Counted from the stretch's first letter, positions 51,601-61,380 are shown. The stretch is 64,000 nt of DNA from JACKGW01 sp964586025 (GCA_964586025.1 CAZPGF010000002.1:1-64000); one strand, 5' to 3'. Translations and numbers: made by a program. Notes: generated from the letters alone by a model not told the origin.

Positions 51601-54450
51601 GTCGCGGGAAGGAGACGAATCCGGACTCCTTCGCCAACTCCTCGGCTTCGATGCCGTCGTTTGCCGATTCGCCAGCGCGGGCATCCCAGGCATCGAAGAA
51701 CTCCGATTCCTCGGCGCCGCCCATCGGCGGGGCGCCGGCCGGGGCACTCACGGTGGGAGCGTCATCGTCCCGCAGCAGTGACTTGCGGGCACCGGCCGGT
51801 GCGCTTCCACCGCCGCGGGCGAGATGTCGCGTGCCCCCGAATCCGCCGGCCTCTCCCCCTTCGAAGGCCATATTCCCCAGCACCTCAGATTCCTCGTAGA
51901 CACCCTGGGCAGAGGCCAAGCTGTAGACTCCAAACCCGGCCTCCTGCATGCCGAGGTCGACGGTCTCGCCGATCGCCGCGGGGGAGGTCGGCGTCTGGAG
52001 GATCGGGGCCGGAACCGAGAACTCACGGCCGAGTCCGGCGATCTCGCGCATCGCCGAGTCCCGCAGCCACGCGCGCCAGGCACCCGCATCGCGCAGGGCC
52101 GCTCGACGCGCTTCCGCCGCGGCGCGATCTCGCGCCTCGGCAAAGAAACGCTCGCCGTCGCGCATCGCGACGCGTCGTCCGACGCCGTACTTCTCCCGGT
52201 CTTCGTCGGACTCGAGAACGAGCAGCGAGGTGTAGGGCGTGAGGATCCCGAATCGCTCGCTGAACTCGACGATCTCCGCTTGGTTCTCGGGGCTCGCGCC
52301 CTGCGCCAGCAAGGCATCGAGGTGGCGACGCGCCCAGAGGCGCGGCAGGAACTCGTTGCCGCCGTCGGCGGCGGGAACGACCACGTCGGTCGAGAGCCGC
52401 ACCGGACCGTCCGGTCCGCGGCCCTCGAGGTGGACGGACACCTTCACATCGCGATCGGTCGGAGCGAATCGGCCGAGCACCATCCACTGCGTTCCGGCCG
52501 GTGCGTTGGGCAGCGTCTCGGGGTACACGCGCGCCGTCGCGAGTCCGTCCACGCGCAGCGTGAGGTCCTTCCACTGCGGGAGCAGCGCGTCGCGAAGCAG
52601 GGTGGCCGCAGTGCCCTCCGGGGATCCTGCGTCGACCTGTCGGCGGGTGCCGCCGCCGAGACCGGCGAGCGCATNNNNNNNNNNGCATCGAGGATCGGAG
52701 CCTCGTAGGTCGAGGACGGAGCCACGGCGTGGACCGTGCGGCCCGGGAATCGCGCACCGAGGGCCGCGACCCGCGTCGCGAGGGCCTGGGGATCCGCGTC
52801 GCCGGTCGTGCCGATCCCGTCGCCGACGTGCACGACGAGCGTCCGTTCGCGCGCGGCCTCGAGCGCGGTGACGAGCCCACGCTCGACGTCGCTCCAACCG
52901 AGGGAGCGGCGCGCGGCGAGCCGGTCGAGGGCCTCGGCGAGCGACGCGTCGCCCGGACCCGCGGCGCGGTCGAGCAGCCAGACCGGCTCGACGTCGTACG
53001 CCAGCACGCGGACGCGATCCTCCTCTCCGAGCAGCGCGACGAACGCGCGGAGGAACCGGTCCTGTGCGTCGCGCGCCGCTCGATGCATCGAGGCCGAGGT
53101 GTCCGCGACGAGGAGCACGTCGAGCGGATCGCCCTCCGGCACGAGGTCTCGTGCGAACCCCTGGCCTTCCGGGGACGGCGGCCGAATGCGCGCGAGGAAG
53201 TAGCCGTCCTCGCCCCGGCGATGGGGGAGGATCTCCAGACTCGGAGGCGAGGTGAGCTCGAGAGCGACCTCGAGATCACGGTCCGGGGACGCGCCCTCGA
53301 GGGAATAGGTGAGTTCCGCGGTGTTCCGGGTCGTATGGATGGCCATCTCGTGCGTCGGCGACGTCGCACCGGCGATCGGCGTCTCGCTCGAGGCGCGCAC
53401 GGTCACCGAGAGGTGTTCCAGAGGCCGCCTTCGCAAGAGTTCGCTCGTGAGGGGGAGGCGGTAGCGGACGGCGCGCCCCTCCAGCGGAAGAACCTGGGTG
53501 TAGCGAATGCGAACGCGCTTGGTCGAGTGCGGCTCGATCGGGAAGACGCGCGCCTGGAAGAGGTTGCCGCCCTCCCACTCGAGGAGCCCCGGATCCTTCT
53601 TGCGCCGAAGGATGTCCTCGTAGATCGCACGCGCGCGCTGGCGTTCGACGACGTCGGCCTCGACGAGTTCGCCGCCGATCCACATCGCGAAGCCGGAGAT
53701 GCTCGCGTCGGCGGGAAGGGGGAAGCGGAACACGCCTTCCGTGCGCACGTCGTTGGCGTTGCGGAACACCTGCTCGATCGTCGTGCGCGCGATCTGGTCA
53801 CGCACCTCGACGACGACGTCGTGACGAACGACCGCGAGATCGACCTCGCGGCCGCCGATCGTCGCGACGAGGCCCCCCGCCCAGGCGGAGCCCGCGGCCG
53901 CGCGATACGACGCGAGCCACGAGGGTTCCTTCTCGAGGACCTCGACGCGGCGCGTGTCCGAACGTGCCCACAGGCGCGGCGCGAGCGGTGACGAGGCGCC
54001 GTCGGACGACGCCGTGGGGGCGGCGATCGAACGCTCGAACCCGCCGGGACCCTTCACCTCGAAGGACGCGCCCACGCGCGGTGCGACCTCGATCGTGCCC
54101 TGGTCGAGGACGAGCCCCTCGCGCCCGACGAGACGAACCGTCGTCCCGGGTCCGAGCGTCACCACGGCCCTCACCAGTTCGAGTTCGGCCAGATGGGCGC
54201 CGACCGTCTCGACCCGAACCATGTCCCCCGGCGCCAGCAGCGCGCCACGCGCGAGCGGCGTGAATCGCCGCGCCGTCGCCGGCCGCACGAACACCGCGCC
54301 CTGCAGCGCGCGCACGGTGCCCGCCCGGCCGTCGTCACGGACCGGGGCGGGGTCGTCCCCTGCTTCGCCGCGGCGCGTCGCGAGCATCGCCACGGCGGCG
54401 ACCAGACAGGACATCACGAGGACGAGCAAAGCGAGAGCGCGGGCGTGCAT
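45665..54450 (-). CDS. Giant exported protein: FecR-like, VIT, vWA, and a long TPR-like region (interrupted by a 10-N gap)
   Basis: ATG 54450 has GAGGAGG upstream. The product starts with a membrane or signal helix (LALLVLVMSCLVAAVAMLA). Next come a FecR-like domain (about 44-135, GTVRALQGAVFVR), a VIT domain (about 190-310, TTIEQVFRNANDVRTEGVF), and a vWA domain from about 440 with MIDAS DTSASMH. After the gap, FGILTPYTSLLVLE closes the VIT-vWA module. A beta-rich piece like lipoprotein-sorting folds follows, and then about 2,000 residues of TPR/helical repeats to the stop at 45665. If the gap is closed through its shared GCAT, the frame is continuous and the protein is 2,923 residues. It is divergent from acnA. 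Role unknown; adhesion or scaffold is inferred. Confidence 0.82.
52675..52684. other. Assembly gap (10 N), probably artificial
   Basis: The bases on both sides are GCAT (52671-52674 and 52685-52688). Merging them gives an uninterrupted frame reading ILDALAGLGGGT through the vWA domain, in frame with both halves. The gap is therefore likely an unmerged contig overlap. Confidence 0.8.
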
Positions 54451-54541
54451 CGGACGGTTGCCTCCTCGGCCGGCGTGGCGTTGGACCCGTTCGGCCGGCG
54501 TCGGTTCCCCGGGTCGGGGAGCGCCATCGTTCCTACCGGCG

Positions 54542-54567
54542 GTTGCCCACGGCCGGTCGCGGGCAAC
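54542..54567. promoter_or_regulatory. 7-bp inverted repeat between the giant gene and acnA
   Basis: GTTGCCC and GGGCAAC are separated by 12 nt in the 184-nt divergent spacer. It could be an operator serving either side. It is only a candidate because GC-rich repeats are frequent by chance. Confidence 0.25.
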
Positions 54568-54634
54568 ACTACCCGCCGTCCACGAGCCGCCTGCTCGGAG
54601 CCCGATCGCTGGGCGACGCACCTTGGAGACCCCG

Positions 54635-57361
54635 ATGAGTCGCTCCCGCGCCCTTCTCGATTCGTTCGGCGCCCGCCGCACCCTCGACATCGGCGGCGTC
54701 GCCCACGACATCGCGTCGCTGGCCGCGCTCGCCGACGGCGCCCATCCCGAGGTCCGCCGGCTGCCGCACTCGCTGCGGGTGCTGTTGGAGAACCTGCTCC
54801 GCCGGGAGGACGGGGTCACCGTCACCAAGGCGCACATCGATGCGCTGCTCTCGTGGGATCCCCACGCCGAGCCGTCCACCGAGATCGCCTTCATGCCGGC
54901 CCGGGTGCTGCTGCAGGACTTCACGGGCGTGCCATGCGTCGTGGACCTCGCGGCGATGCGCGACGTCAGCGCCGAGCACGGCGTCGATCCGCGGCGGATC
55001 AACCCGTCGATCCCGGTGGACCTCGTCATCGACCACAGCGTGCAGGTGGACGAGTTCGGCGACGCGCAGGCGTACGCCCGCAACGTCGCGCTCGAGTACG
55101 AACGCAACGGCGAACGCTATGCGTTGCTGCGGTGGGCGGCCGGTGCGTTCGACGGGTTCCGGGTCGTCCCGCCGGGCACGGGCATCGTCCACCAGATCAA
55201 CCTGGAGTACCTCGCGAGCGTGGTGTTCCGCGGCGGGACCGCCGAACGTCCCGCGCTCTGGCCGGACACGGTCGTGGGCACCGACAGCCACACGACGATG
55301 GTCAACGGCATGGGCGTCCTCGGTTGGGGCGTCGGCGGGATCGAGGCCGAGGCCGCGATGCTCGGGCAGCCGATCACGATGCTGGTGCCACAGGTGGTCG
55401 GCATGCGCCTTACCGGCTCGCTGCAGGAAGGGGCGACCGCGACCGACCTCGTCCTCACCGCGACGCAGGTGCTCCGCAAAGCCGGAGTCGTCGGGAAGTT
55501 CGTCGAGTTCTTCGGCCCCGGGCTGGCGTCGCTCTCGCTCGCCGATCGTGCCACCCTCGCGAACATGGCCCCCGAGTACGGCGCGACGATGGGGTTCTTC
55601 CCGATCGACGAGGAAACGCTCGCCTACCTGCGCTTTTCCGGCCGTTCCGACGAGGACGTGCATCGCGTCGAGGCCTACGCGCGTGCGCAGGGTCTGTTCG
55701 CCTCGGCCGACGACGACATCCTGTTCAGTTCCGTCATCGAACTCGACCTCTCGCGCATCGAGCCGAGCCTCGCCGGTCCGAAGCGCCCGCAGGATCGCGT
55801 CCCGCTCGGCGGCATGCGGGCGAGTTTCCGCGCGGCGCACGCCGAGATCGTGGCCTCCGCGAGCGGCGCGGGGCGAGAGGGCGCAGCGACGGCGATCGCC
55901 ACCGAGCCGGACACGCTCACGCACGGTGCGGTCGTGCTAGCGGCGATCACCTCCTGCACGAACACGAGCAATCCCAGCGTGATGGTCGCGGCGGGCCTCG
56001 TCGCCCGGAAAGCGCGCGCGCTCGGTCTGCATGCACGTCCGTGGGTCAAGACCAGCCTCGCTCCCGGATCGCGCGTGGTGACGCGCTACCTCGAGGCCGC
56101 GGGATTGCTCGACGACCTCGCCGCGGTCGGTTTCGCGCTCGTCGGCTACGGATGTACGACCTGCATCGGCAACAGCGGACCGCTGATCCCGGAGGTGTCG
56201 CGGCGGGTCGCCGACGACGACCTGCACGTCGCCGCGGTGCTGTCCGGAAACCGCAACTTCGAGGGCCGCATCAACGCACAGGTCAAGTCGAACTACCTCG
56301 CGTCGCCGCCGCTCGTCGTCGCCTACGCGCTGGCGGGCACCGTCGACCGGGATCTCACGACCGAACCGATCGGGATCGGCCGCGACGGTCGACCGGTGTT
56401 CCTGAAGGACCTTTGGCCGACCTCGCACGAGGTCGCCCAGGCGGTGGGGCGCGCCGTCCGGCCCGAGCAGTTCGCCGAGGAGTACGCCTCCGTGTTCGAG
56501 GGGGATGCGGTGTGGCGGGAGCTTCCGGTGCCGCGCGGCGATCGCTTCGCGTGGGACCGCGACAGCACCTACGTGCGGCGTCCGAGTTTCCTCGAGGACG
56601 TGCCCGACCGCCCCGTCCCGCCGACGGACGTGCGCGGCGCGCGGCTGCTCGCTTTGCTCGGCGACTACGTGACGACGGACCACATCTCGCCGGCCGGATC
56701 GATCCAGGCGAAGGGGCCGGCCGGACGCTGGCTGGTCGAGCACGGCGTCGCGCCGAAGGACTTCAACAGCTACGGCAGCCGACGTGGCAACCACCAGGTG
56801 ATGGTGCGAGGCACGTTCGCCAACGTGCGGCTTCGTAACCGTCTCGCGCCGGGCACCGAGGGCGGGTTCACGACCCACCGGCCGAGCGGCGAGGTCGTCC
56901 CGATCTACGAGGCCGCGTTGCGCTACGAGCGTGAGGGCGTGCCGACGCTGTTGGTCGTCGGCGAGGGATACGGCATGGGTTCGTCGCGCGACTGGGCGGC
57001 GAAGGGCGCGCTCCTTCTCGGCGTTCGCGCGGTGCTGGCTCGTTCCTTCGAGCGGATCCATCGCAGCAACCTGATCGGGATGGGCGTGCTGCCGCTCGAA
57101 CTCGAGGGCGGCGGCGATCCCGCCGAAGCGCTCGCCCTGGTCGGTGACGAGACGTTCGATCTGACGGGGATCGCCGCGAACCTCGTGCCGGGCGCGCGCC
57201 TGGAACTCACCGTGCACCGAGCCGACGGAACGGTCACGACGGTCGCCGTGCGGAGCCGCATCGATACCCCCGACGAGGTCGAGTACTATCGGCACGGCGG
57301 CATCCTGCCCTTCGTCCTGCGCCAGGTGTGGGCGGCGAGCCGCGCGCGGAGTTCGTCGTGA
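54635..57361 (+). CDS. acnA: Aconitate hydratase A
   Basis: Aconitase isomerises citrate to isocitrate in the TCA cycle using a [4Fe-4S] cluster. The 908-residue length matches AcnA/IRP-type enzymes. Visible motifs are LLQDFTGVPCVVDLAAMRD, VVGTDSHTTMVNGMG, the first cluster cysteine in AITSCTNTSNPSVM, the other two in GYGCTTCIGNSGP, SGNRNFEGRI, GDYVTTDHISPAG, FNSYGSRRGNHQVM, and GEGYGMGSSRDWAAKG. ATG 54635 has TTGGAGA upstream. The stop overlaps the GTG of an Fe-S carrier gene (GTGA), a sensible pairing since aconitase needs its cluster inserted or repaired. Confidence 0.97.
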   Translation: MSRSRALLDSFGARRTLDIGGVAHDIASLAALADGAHPEVRRLPHSLRVLLENLLRREDGVTVTKAHIDALLSWDPHAEPSTEIAFMPARVLLQDFTGVPCVVDLAAMRDVSAEHGVDPRRINPSIPVDLVIDHSVQVDEFGDAQAYARNVALEYERNGERYALLRWAAGAFDGFRVVPPGTGIVHQINLEYLASVVFRGGTAERPALWPDTVVGTDSHTTMVNGMGVLGWGVGGIEAEAAMLGQPITMLVPQVVGMRLTGSLQEGATATDLVLTATQVLRKAGVVGKFVEFFGPGLASLSLADRATLANMAPEYGATMGFFPIDEETLAYLRFSGRSDEDVHRVEAYARAQGLFASADDDILFSSVIELDLSRIEPSLAGPKRPQDRVPLGGMRASFRAAHAEIVASASGAGREGAATAIATEPDTLTHGAVVLAAITSCTNTSNPSVMVAAGLVARKARALGLHARPWVKTSLAPGSRVVTRYLEAAGLLDDLAAVGFALVGYGCTTCIGNSGPLIPEVSRRVADDDLHVAAVLSGNRNFEGRINAQVKSNYLASPPLVVAYALAGTVDRDLTTEPIGIGRDGRPVFLKDLWPTSHEVAQAVGRAVRPEQFAEEYASVFEGDAVWRELPVPRGDRFAWDRDSTYVRRPSFLEDVPDRPVPPTDVRGARLLALLGDYVTTDHISPAGSIQAKGPAGRWLVEHGVAPKDFNSYGSRRGNHQVMVRGTFANVRLRNRLAPGTEGGFTTHRPSGEVVPIYEAALRYEREGVPTLLVVGEGYGMGSSRDWAAKGALLLGVRAVLARSFERIHRSNLIGMGVLPLELEGGGDPAEALALVGDETFDLTGIAANLVPGARLELTVHRADGTVTTVAVRSRIDTPDEVEYYRHGGILPFVLRQVWAASRARSSS

Positions 57362-57912
57362 GCGTGCACGTCCGGCTGGAATTCACCCCGAACCCGGACA
57401 CGTTGAAGTACACGGTCTCGCGCCCTCTGCTGGAGCGCGGCGCGGCCTCGTTCTCCGACCCCGCGTCGGCCGCCGCCGACTCTCCGCTCGCGGCGCGTCT
57501 GCTCGGGATCCGCGGTGTCGTCGCGGTGATGATCGGCCGCGACTTCGTGACCCTGACCGTCGCCGATCCCGCCGCGATGGGGGACGTCCACGCCGAGGTG
57601 CTGCGCGATCTGCCGCGCTGGCTCGAGGAGGGCGTGGAGGTCGTCACCGCGGCCTGGGCGGATCGCGACCACACGGGCGAACACGACGACGTGGCGCGCC
57701 AGATCATCGAGATCCTCGATGCGCAGATCCGACCGGCGGTGGCGCGGGACGGCGGCGACATCGTCTTCGATCGCTTCGACGCGGGCGTCGTCTACCTGCG
57801 CATGAAGGGCAGCTGCCACGGGTGTCCGAGTTCCCTTGCCACGCTGAAGCAGGGAATCGAGTCCCGCTTGCGGCAGTCGATCCCCGAGGTGCTGGAAGTC
57901 CGGGCGTCCTAG
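57358..57912 (+). CDS. nfu: Nfu-type iron-sulfur carrier protein
   Basis: Nfu proteins receive [4Fe-4S] clusters and hand them to targets such as aconitase. The 184-residue protein has the Nfu N-terminal domain (FTPNPDTLKYTVSRPLL, LLGIRGVVAVMIGRDFVTL) and the NifU-like C-terminal domain (QIRPAVARDGGDIVF, then GSCHGCPSSLATLK with cluster ligands Cys153 and Cys156). GTG 57358 overlaps the acnA stop. Tight coupling to acnA points to aconitase as a client. It is convergent with the FemAB-like gene. Confidence 0.94.
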   Translation: MSVHVRLEFTPNPDTLKYTVSRPLLERGAASFSDPASAAADSPLAARLLGIRGVVAVMIGRDFVTLTVADPAAMGDVHAEVLRDLPRWLEEGVEVVTAAWADRDHTGEHDDVARQIIEILDAQIRPAVARDGGDIVFDRFDAGVVYLRMKGSCHGCPSSLATLKQGIESRLRQSIPEVLEVRAS

Positions 57913-58012
57913 CGCTTCGAGCCCACGCAAAGAGGCCGCCCCGGGCTCCCGGCGATCCCGTCGCCGCGTGCCGTCGATCGTCCCTCGCCTGGTTTCACCG
58001 GGCTCGCGACGT

Positions 58013-58033
58013 CGTCATCCGGAACGGATGATG
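58013..58033. terminator. Hairpin between convergent genes, possible bidirectional terminator
   Basis: CGTCATCCG and CGGATGATG form a 9-bp stem (one G-T pair) around a GAA loop in the 148-nt convergent spacer after nfu and the FemAB-like gene. There is no T-run on either side, so termination by this hairpin alone is uncertain. Confidence 0.4.
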
Positions 58034-58060
58034 GTTGGAACGGGTGCTCGTTCGGCGCGA

Positions 58061-59167
58061 TCAGCCGTCCTTGCGCCGCCGCTCGCGCCAGGCGTCGCGC
58101 ATGGATCGGAGCCGCGATCGGATCTTGGCGGGCGCATGGGCGAAGAGGAGAGGGACGAGGCCGGTCCGATGCACGAGAACGCGGTCCTGCGGATACGGGA
58201 CCGCCCTCCATCGCTCGGCGAGCGAGTCGTAGGTGAGGAGATCGATCGTGCGGATCTCCGGATCCGCGCACGCCGCTTCCAGCGTCCTCGACCAGACCAG
58301 ATGTCCGGGACTCGCCCCACCGAACCCCTCGTCGTAGGCCACCTTGTAGACGAGGAGGCGGTGGCCGAAGCGCACGACGACCTCCATCGCGATCGGTCGC
58401 TCGGCGACGCGCAACACATGCCAGCGCAGGTAGCCGGCGGCGGCGAGGTGGCGGAAGAGGGAACGGAAGAACGCCTCGTCCCGAGGACGCAGCGCCATGG
58501 CCGTGCCCGCGCGCCCCTTCCAGCCCGACGCCTCCAAGGACATGAACGTTTGGAAGGGTTCGTCAAATGCCGTCGCGCCGTCGATCCGCTCGAACGACAC
58601 GGGCCCGCTCCGCGCGAGGGCGCGTTCGCCGCGACGGAGTTGGGAGCGGGTGTTCGAACTGAGCGCGGCGAGATGGTCCTCGTAGGCGACCCGGGCGTCG
58701 ATCGTGCTGCCCTCGGCCGCGCGCGGCGTGTAGTGCGTTCGCCAGGGCGGAAGCCCCTCGCGCAGGACGTCCGACGCCGGCGACCAGGCCGCGATGCCGC
58801 GCAGGTCGAGCGTCACCGGCCGGGGACGCCGGCCGAAGTGGGCTCGCACGAGCAGGTCGAGGACGCGGCTCCGTTCGTCCAAGTCGGCGAGCAGCGGCCC
58901 GGCGAGGGGCGTGTGATCGTCCGCCAGGGATTGCAGGGACGCGAGACGACGACGCCGGCCGGGGGCGTCTCGCAACGGCAGCACGCCGAGGACCCGCGTA
59001 CCGCGAGTGACGAACGCGACGCCGAACCGCCCTCCCTCCTCGACGACGCGCTCCAGCAGCGCCCGGACCCAGGTCCCCGACAGCGTGGGCTGGGTCGGGT
59101 GGGTCCTGAGCGCGAGCGCGTCCCAGGCCGGGATCCACGGCGCGAGCGCGGCCAGGTCCTCGACCAT
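58061..59167 (-). CDS. GNAT-fold acyltransferase of the FemAB/BcsL-like type
   Basis: This 368-residue protein belongs to the Acetyltransf_6 (FemAB-related) group. The core is LSSNTRSQLRRGERAL, then FQTFMSLEASGWKGRAGTAM, FRSLFRHLAAAGYLRWHVLR, and YKVAYDEGFGGASPGHLVW. It ends with an Arg-rich tail. Related proteins transfer amino-acyl or acyl groups in envelope or polysaccharide synthesis. ATG 59167 is used; GTG 59206 in the same frame would add 13 residues. It follows the Nudix gene after a short spacer and completes a three-gene unit with a radical SAM protein. Confidence 0.85.
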   Translation of the reverse strand: MVEDLAALAPWIPAWDALALRTHPTQPTLSGTWVRALLERVVEEGGRFGVAFVTRGTRVLGVLPLRDAPGRRRRLASLQSLADDHTPLAGPLLADLDERSRVLDLLVRAHFGRRPRPVTLDLRGIAAWSPASDVLREGLPPWRTHYTPRAAEGSTIDARVAYEDHLAALSSNTRSQLRRGERALARSGPVSFERIDGATAFDEPFQTFMSLEASGWKGRAGTAMALRPRDEAFFRSLFRHLAAAGYLRWHVLRVAERPIAMEVVVRFGHRLLVYKVAYDEGFGGASPGHLVWSRTLEAACADPEIRTIDLLTYDSLAERWRAVPYPQDRVLVHRTGLVPLLFAHAPAKIRSRLRSMRDAWRERRRKDG

Positions 59168-59213
59168 CGCGATCCCGACCGTCGGCGATGCGTGCAGGGG
59201 ACCCACGTGCCGC

Positions 59214-59996
59214 CTATCGACCGTCCGGCGGGGAGGTCGGAACGTCGCGCCCGCCGAGCCACGCGATCCGACCGGTCGGCGGGCGAGCATCCGTCGCGAG
59301 CGCGTCCCACGAGCGGCCGTGGTGGGGACTCCAGCCGAGCAGATCGCAGAGGCGAAGGAGGGCGATCTCCGTCTTCGCATCCGGGATCTCGCCGGTGCGG
59401 CAGCGGCGAATCGCCTCGTCGAGCGGGAGGAGGTGAAGCGCTCCGGAGTCCTCCATCGGACTCCCGTCGCCGGTCGGCGTGCGCGGCGCGTCGGGATCGA
59501 ACGGTGCCGCCACGAGGTGGACGCGTTCGTCGGTCACGCCGGGGCTCGGGAAGAACGCCGCGCCGAGCGCGGCGATCGCCTCGAGAGGGATGTCGAGGCC
59601 TGCTTCCTCGGCGCTCTCGATGCGGGCGCGACGCAGCAGGCCCTCGGGCCCGGCGTCGCCGGGTTCGAGCACGCCGGCGACGATCTCCGGGAGATGAAGG
59701 AACGCCCGCTCCTCCCGATGAAGGAGGTCGTCGCGCGCGGCACGCAACGTCACCGGGGGCCGCAAGCAGTCCCGCAGCAGGACGAACACGCGGTCGTCCC
59801 CGTCCCGCGCGTGGAGCGCGATCGCGACGGCGTCGGTGTGGCGTCGCGTCATGACGTCGCATGCGTAGGGGTCGGAGCGCGTGCCGTCCTCGTAGCGGTT
59901 CGCGAGTCGCAACCGTCGCAACTGCAGGAACCCGTCCGTGCAGGACGAGTCGGCGGTCCGGTCCTCCACGACTTCGATCGCCGCGACGCGCTTCAC
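59214..59996 (-). CDS. Nudix-hydrolase-like protein with a degenerate Nudix box
   Basis: This 260-residue protein has a beta-rich Nudix-like layout: an N-terminal part with FLQLRRLRLANRYEDGTRS, then VAIALHARDGDDRVFVLLRD, and the helix EGLLRRARIESAEEAGL in place of the Nudix box. The central REuxEExG is read as IESAEEAG, so the Arg is Ile while the two metal-binding Glu and the Gly are kept. The closest family is the sugar- or coenzyme-pyrophosphatase type, not ADP-ribose with certainty. GTG 59996 overlaps the radical SAM stop in GTGA. The second half has several acidic residues (EALPLDEAIRRC-like). Confidence 0.78.
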   Translation of the reverse strand: MKRVAAIEVVEDRTADSSCTDGFLQLRRLRLANRYEDGTRSDPYACDVMTRRHTDAVAIALHARDGDDRVFVLLRDCLRPPVTLRAARDDLLHREERAFLHLPEIVAGVLEPGDAGPEGLLRRARIESAEEAGLDIPLEAIAALGAAFFPSPGVTDERVHLVAAPFDPDAPRTPTGDGSPMEDSGALHLLPLDEAIRRCRTGEIPDAKTEIALLRLCDLLGWSPHHGRSWDALATDARPPTGRIAWLGGRDVPTSPPDGR

Positions 59997-61264
59997 AGGA
60001 ACAAGTCCTCTCCGGGCGGCGCGCCCTCGCCCGCGAAGGCATCGGGATCCCCGATGCCACGCTCGATCCACCAGTTCGCGTCGTGGTAAAGGCAGGTCAC
60101 CTCGCGGCAGCGGGCGCTCGCGTCGAAGTGGTCGAGGCGGTCCGCGAGACGCTCGACGGCGCGCCGCGCGCGATCCGCGTCGGCGTAGGCATCGGGGCCG
60201 TCGATCCGTGCCTCCGCGACGCCGCGGTGCGCGGGGCAGTTCCAGAGCCCGCCCGGAGAGAGCACCTGCCGCAGCGCCTGCATGTGACAGGTGCGTGGTT
60301 GTTGCGTCCAGGCCCGCCAGGCTCCCGACTCGAGCAACTTCAGGTTGGTGCTCTCGACGATCGCGAACGTCGGCGACTCGAAGGCGCGTGCGGCCGCGAT
60401 CCCGTCGCGGATCCGCCGCGCGACGGCATCCTGCGGCAGCGTTCCGCCCGTCGGGTCCATCACCTCCGCCCCGGCCGATGTGCGCACGAGGAACGGCTTG
60501 AACGAGATGTAGTCGAAGCCGTTGTCCCGCGCGAGGCGCGCCGCCTCGGCCATCTCGTGGAGGTTCGGCGTGACCGCGGCACCGGCGGCGCGTTCGACCC
60601 CCGCCCAGGTGATCACGAACGAGAAGCCGAGCCGGAGCCGAGGGTTGGCCACCTTGATCTCGCTCGCTCGCCGGCAGATCGTTTCCAGCGTGATCGGCTT
60701 GCGGGGGCGGTGCATCGCCTGGAACGTCTGGTCCGTGCCCGCGTCGAGGCTCAAGCGCACCCAGTCCCGTTCCCCGAGTCGGGGTGCCACCTCGGCGATG
60801 CGTTCGTTGCGGCTGCCGTTGCTGACGATCGCGACGTCGAGGGCGAGATCCTTCAACCACCCGACGACCTCGCGAAAGCGAGGATGGACCGTCGGTTCGC
60901 CGCCGCCGATCAGGATCACCGAGCGAAGGCCGCGTGCGGCCATGCCCTCGATCGCCGCGCGCAGGGTGGCTTCGGCGTGGTGCACGCCGTCGTTCAGGAT
61001 CTCGAGGTCGATGCAGTGCTCGCACGCGTAGTTGCACGAGGTCGTGAGATCGAGGTTGATCGACAGGGGGGCGAGGTCGGGAAGGGGGGGCGGGGGAGAG
61101 GAGGCGGCCGCCGCGTCGCGCCGCGCGCGCTGCCATCGCACGTAGTCGACGACCCCCTCGAAGAGCCCGGAGCGACGCAACTTCCGCACGAAGTCGTGGA
61201 CCGGCTCGACGGCGACGGGCGCGCTGGCGGCGGGCGTCGTCGGGCCGGGCTCGTCGGACGTCAT
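59993..61264 (-). CDS. Radical SAM protein with extra C-terminal cysteines
   Basis: This 423-residue radical SAM enzyme binds its [4Fe-4S] cluster through CNYACEHC (Cys77, Cys81, Cys84). GGGEPTVHPRF is the SAM-binding GGE-type motif, and IVSNGS, WVRLSLDAGT and FSFVITWAG follow along the barrel. The C-terminal part holds further cysteines (RTCHMQ, LWNCPAHRG, ARCREVTCLYH) like a SPASM or Twitch auxiliary-cluster region. The N-terminal 65 residues are a polar helical extension. It is the first gene of a coupled unit with a Nudix and a FemAB-like protein. The substrate is unknown; no precursor peptide gene was seen nearby. Confidence 0.9.
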   Translation of the reverse strand: MTSDEPGPTTPAASAPVAVEPVHDFVRKLRRSGLFEGVVDYVRWQRARRDAAAASSPPPPLPDLAPLSINLDLTTSCNYACEHCIDLEILNDGVHHAEATLRAAIEGMAARGLRSVILIGGGEPTVHPRFREVVGWLKDLALDVAIVSNGSRNERIAEVAPRLGERDWVRLSLDAGTDQTFQAMHRPRKPITLETICRRASEIKVANPRLRLGFSFVITWAGVERAAGAAVTPNLHEMAEAARLARDNGFDYISFKPFLVRTSAGAEVMDPTGGTLPQDAVARRIRDGIAAARAFESPTFAIVESTNLKLLESGAWRAWTQQPRTCHMQALRQVLSPGGLWNCPAHRGVAEARIDGPDAYADADRARRAVERLADRLDHFDASARCREVTCLYHDANWWIERGIGDPDAFAGEGAPPGEDLFL

Positions 61265-61366
61265 GCGGGCGCGTCTCCTGCCTCGTCCGCGCAGCGTACG
61301 GCGGCGCGGGTCGATACGGGCAACGGGAGCGCGGCGCCCGTCCGTGCCGGCAGTCGCCGCGGCCGG

Positions 61367-61372
61367 TAGACT
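61367..61372 (+). promoter_or_regulatory. Candidate leaderless -10 element of the 61381 gene (TAGACT)
   Basis: TAGACT is followed by eight bases and the ATG at 61381. No Shine-Dalgarno lies upstream of the start. Confidence 0.35.
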
Positions 61373-61380
61373 CCGATCCC

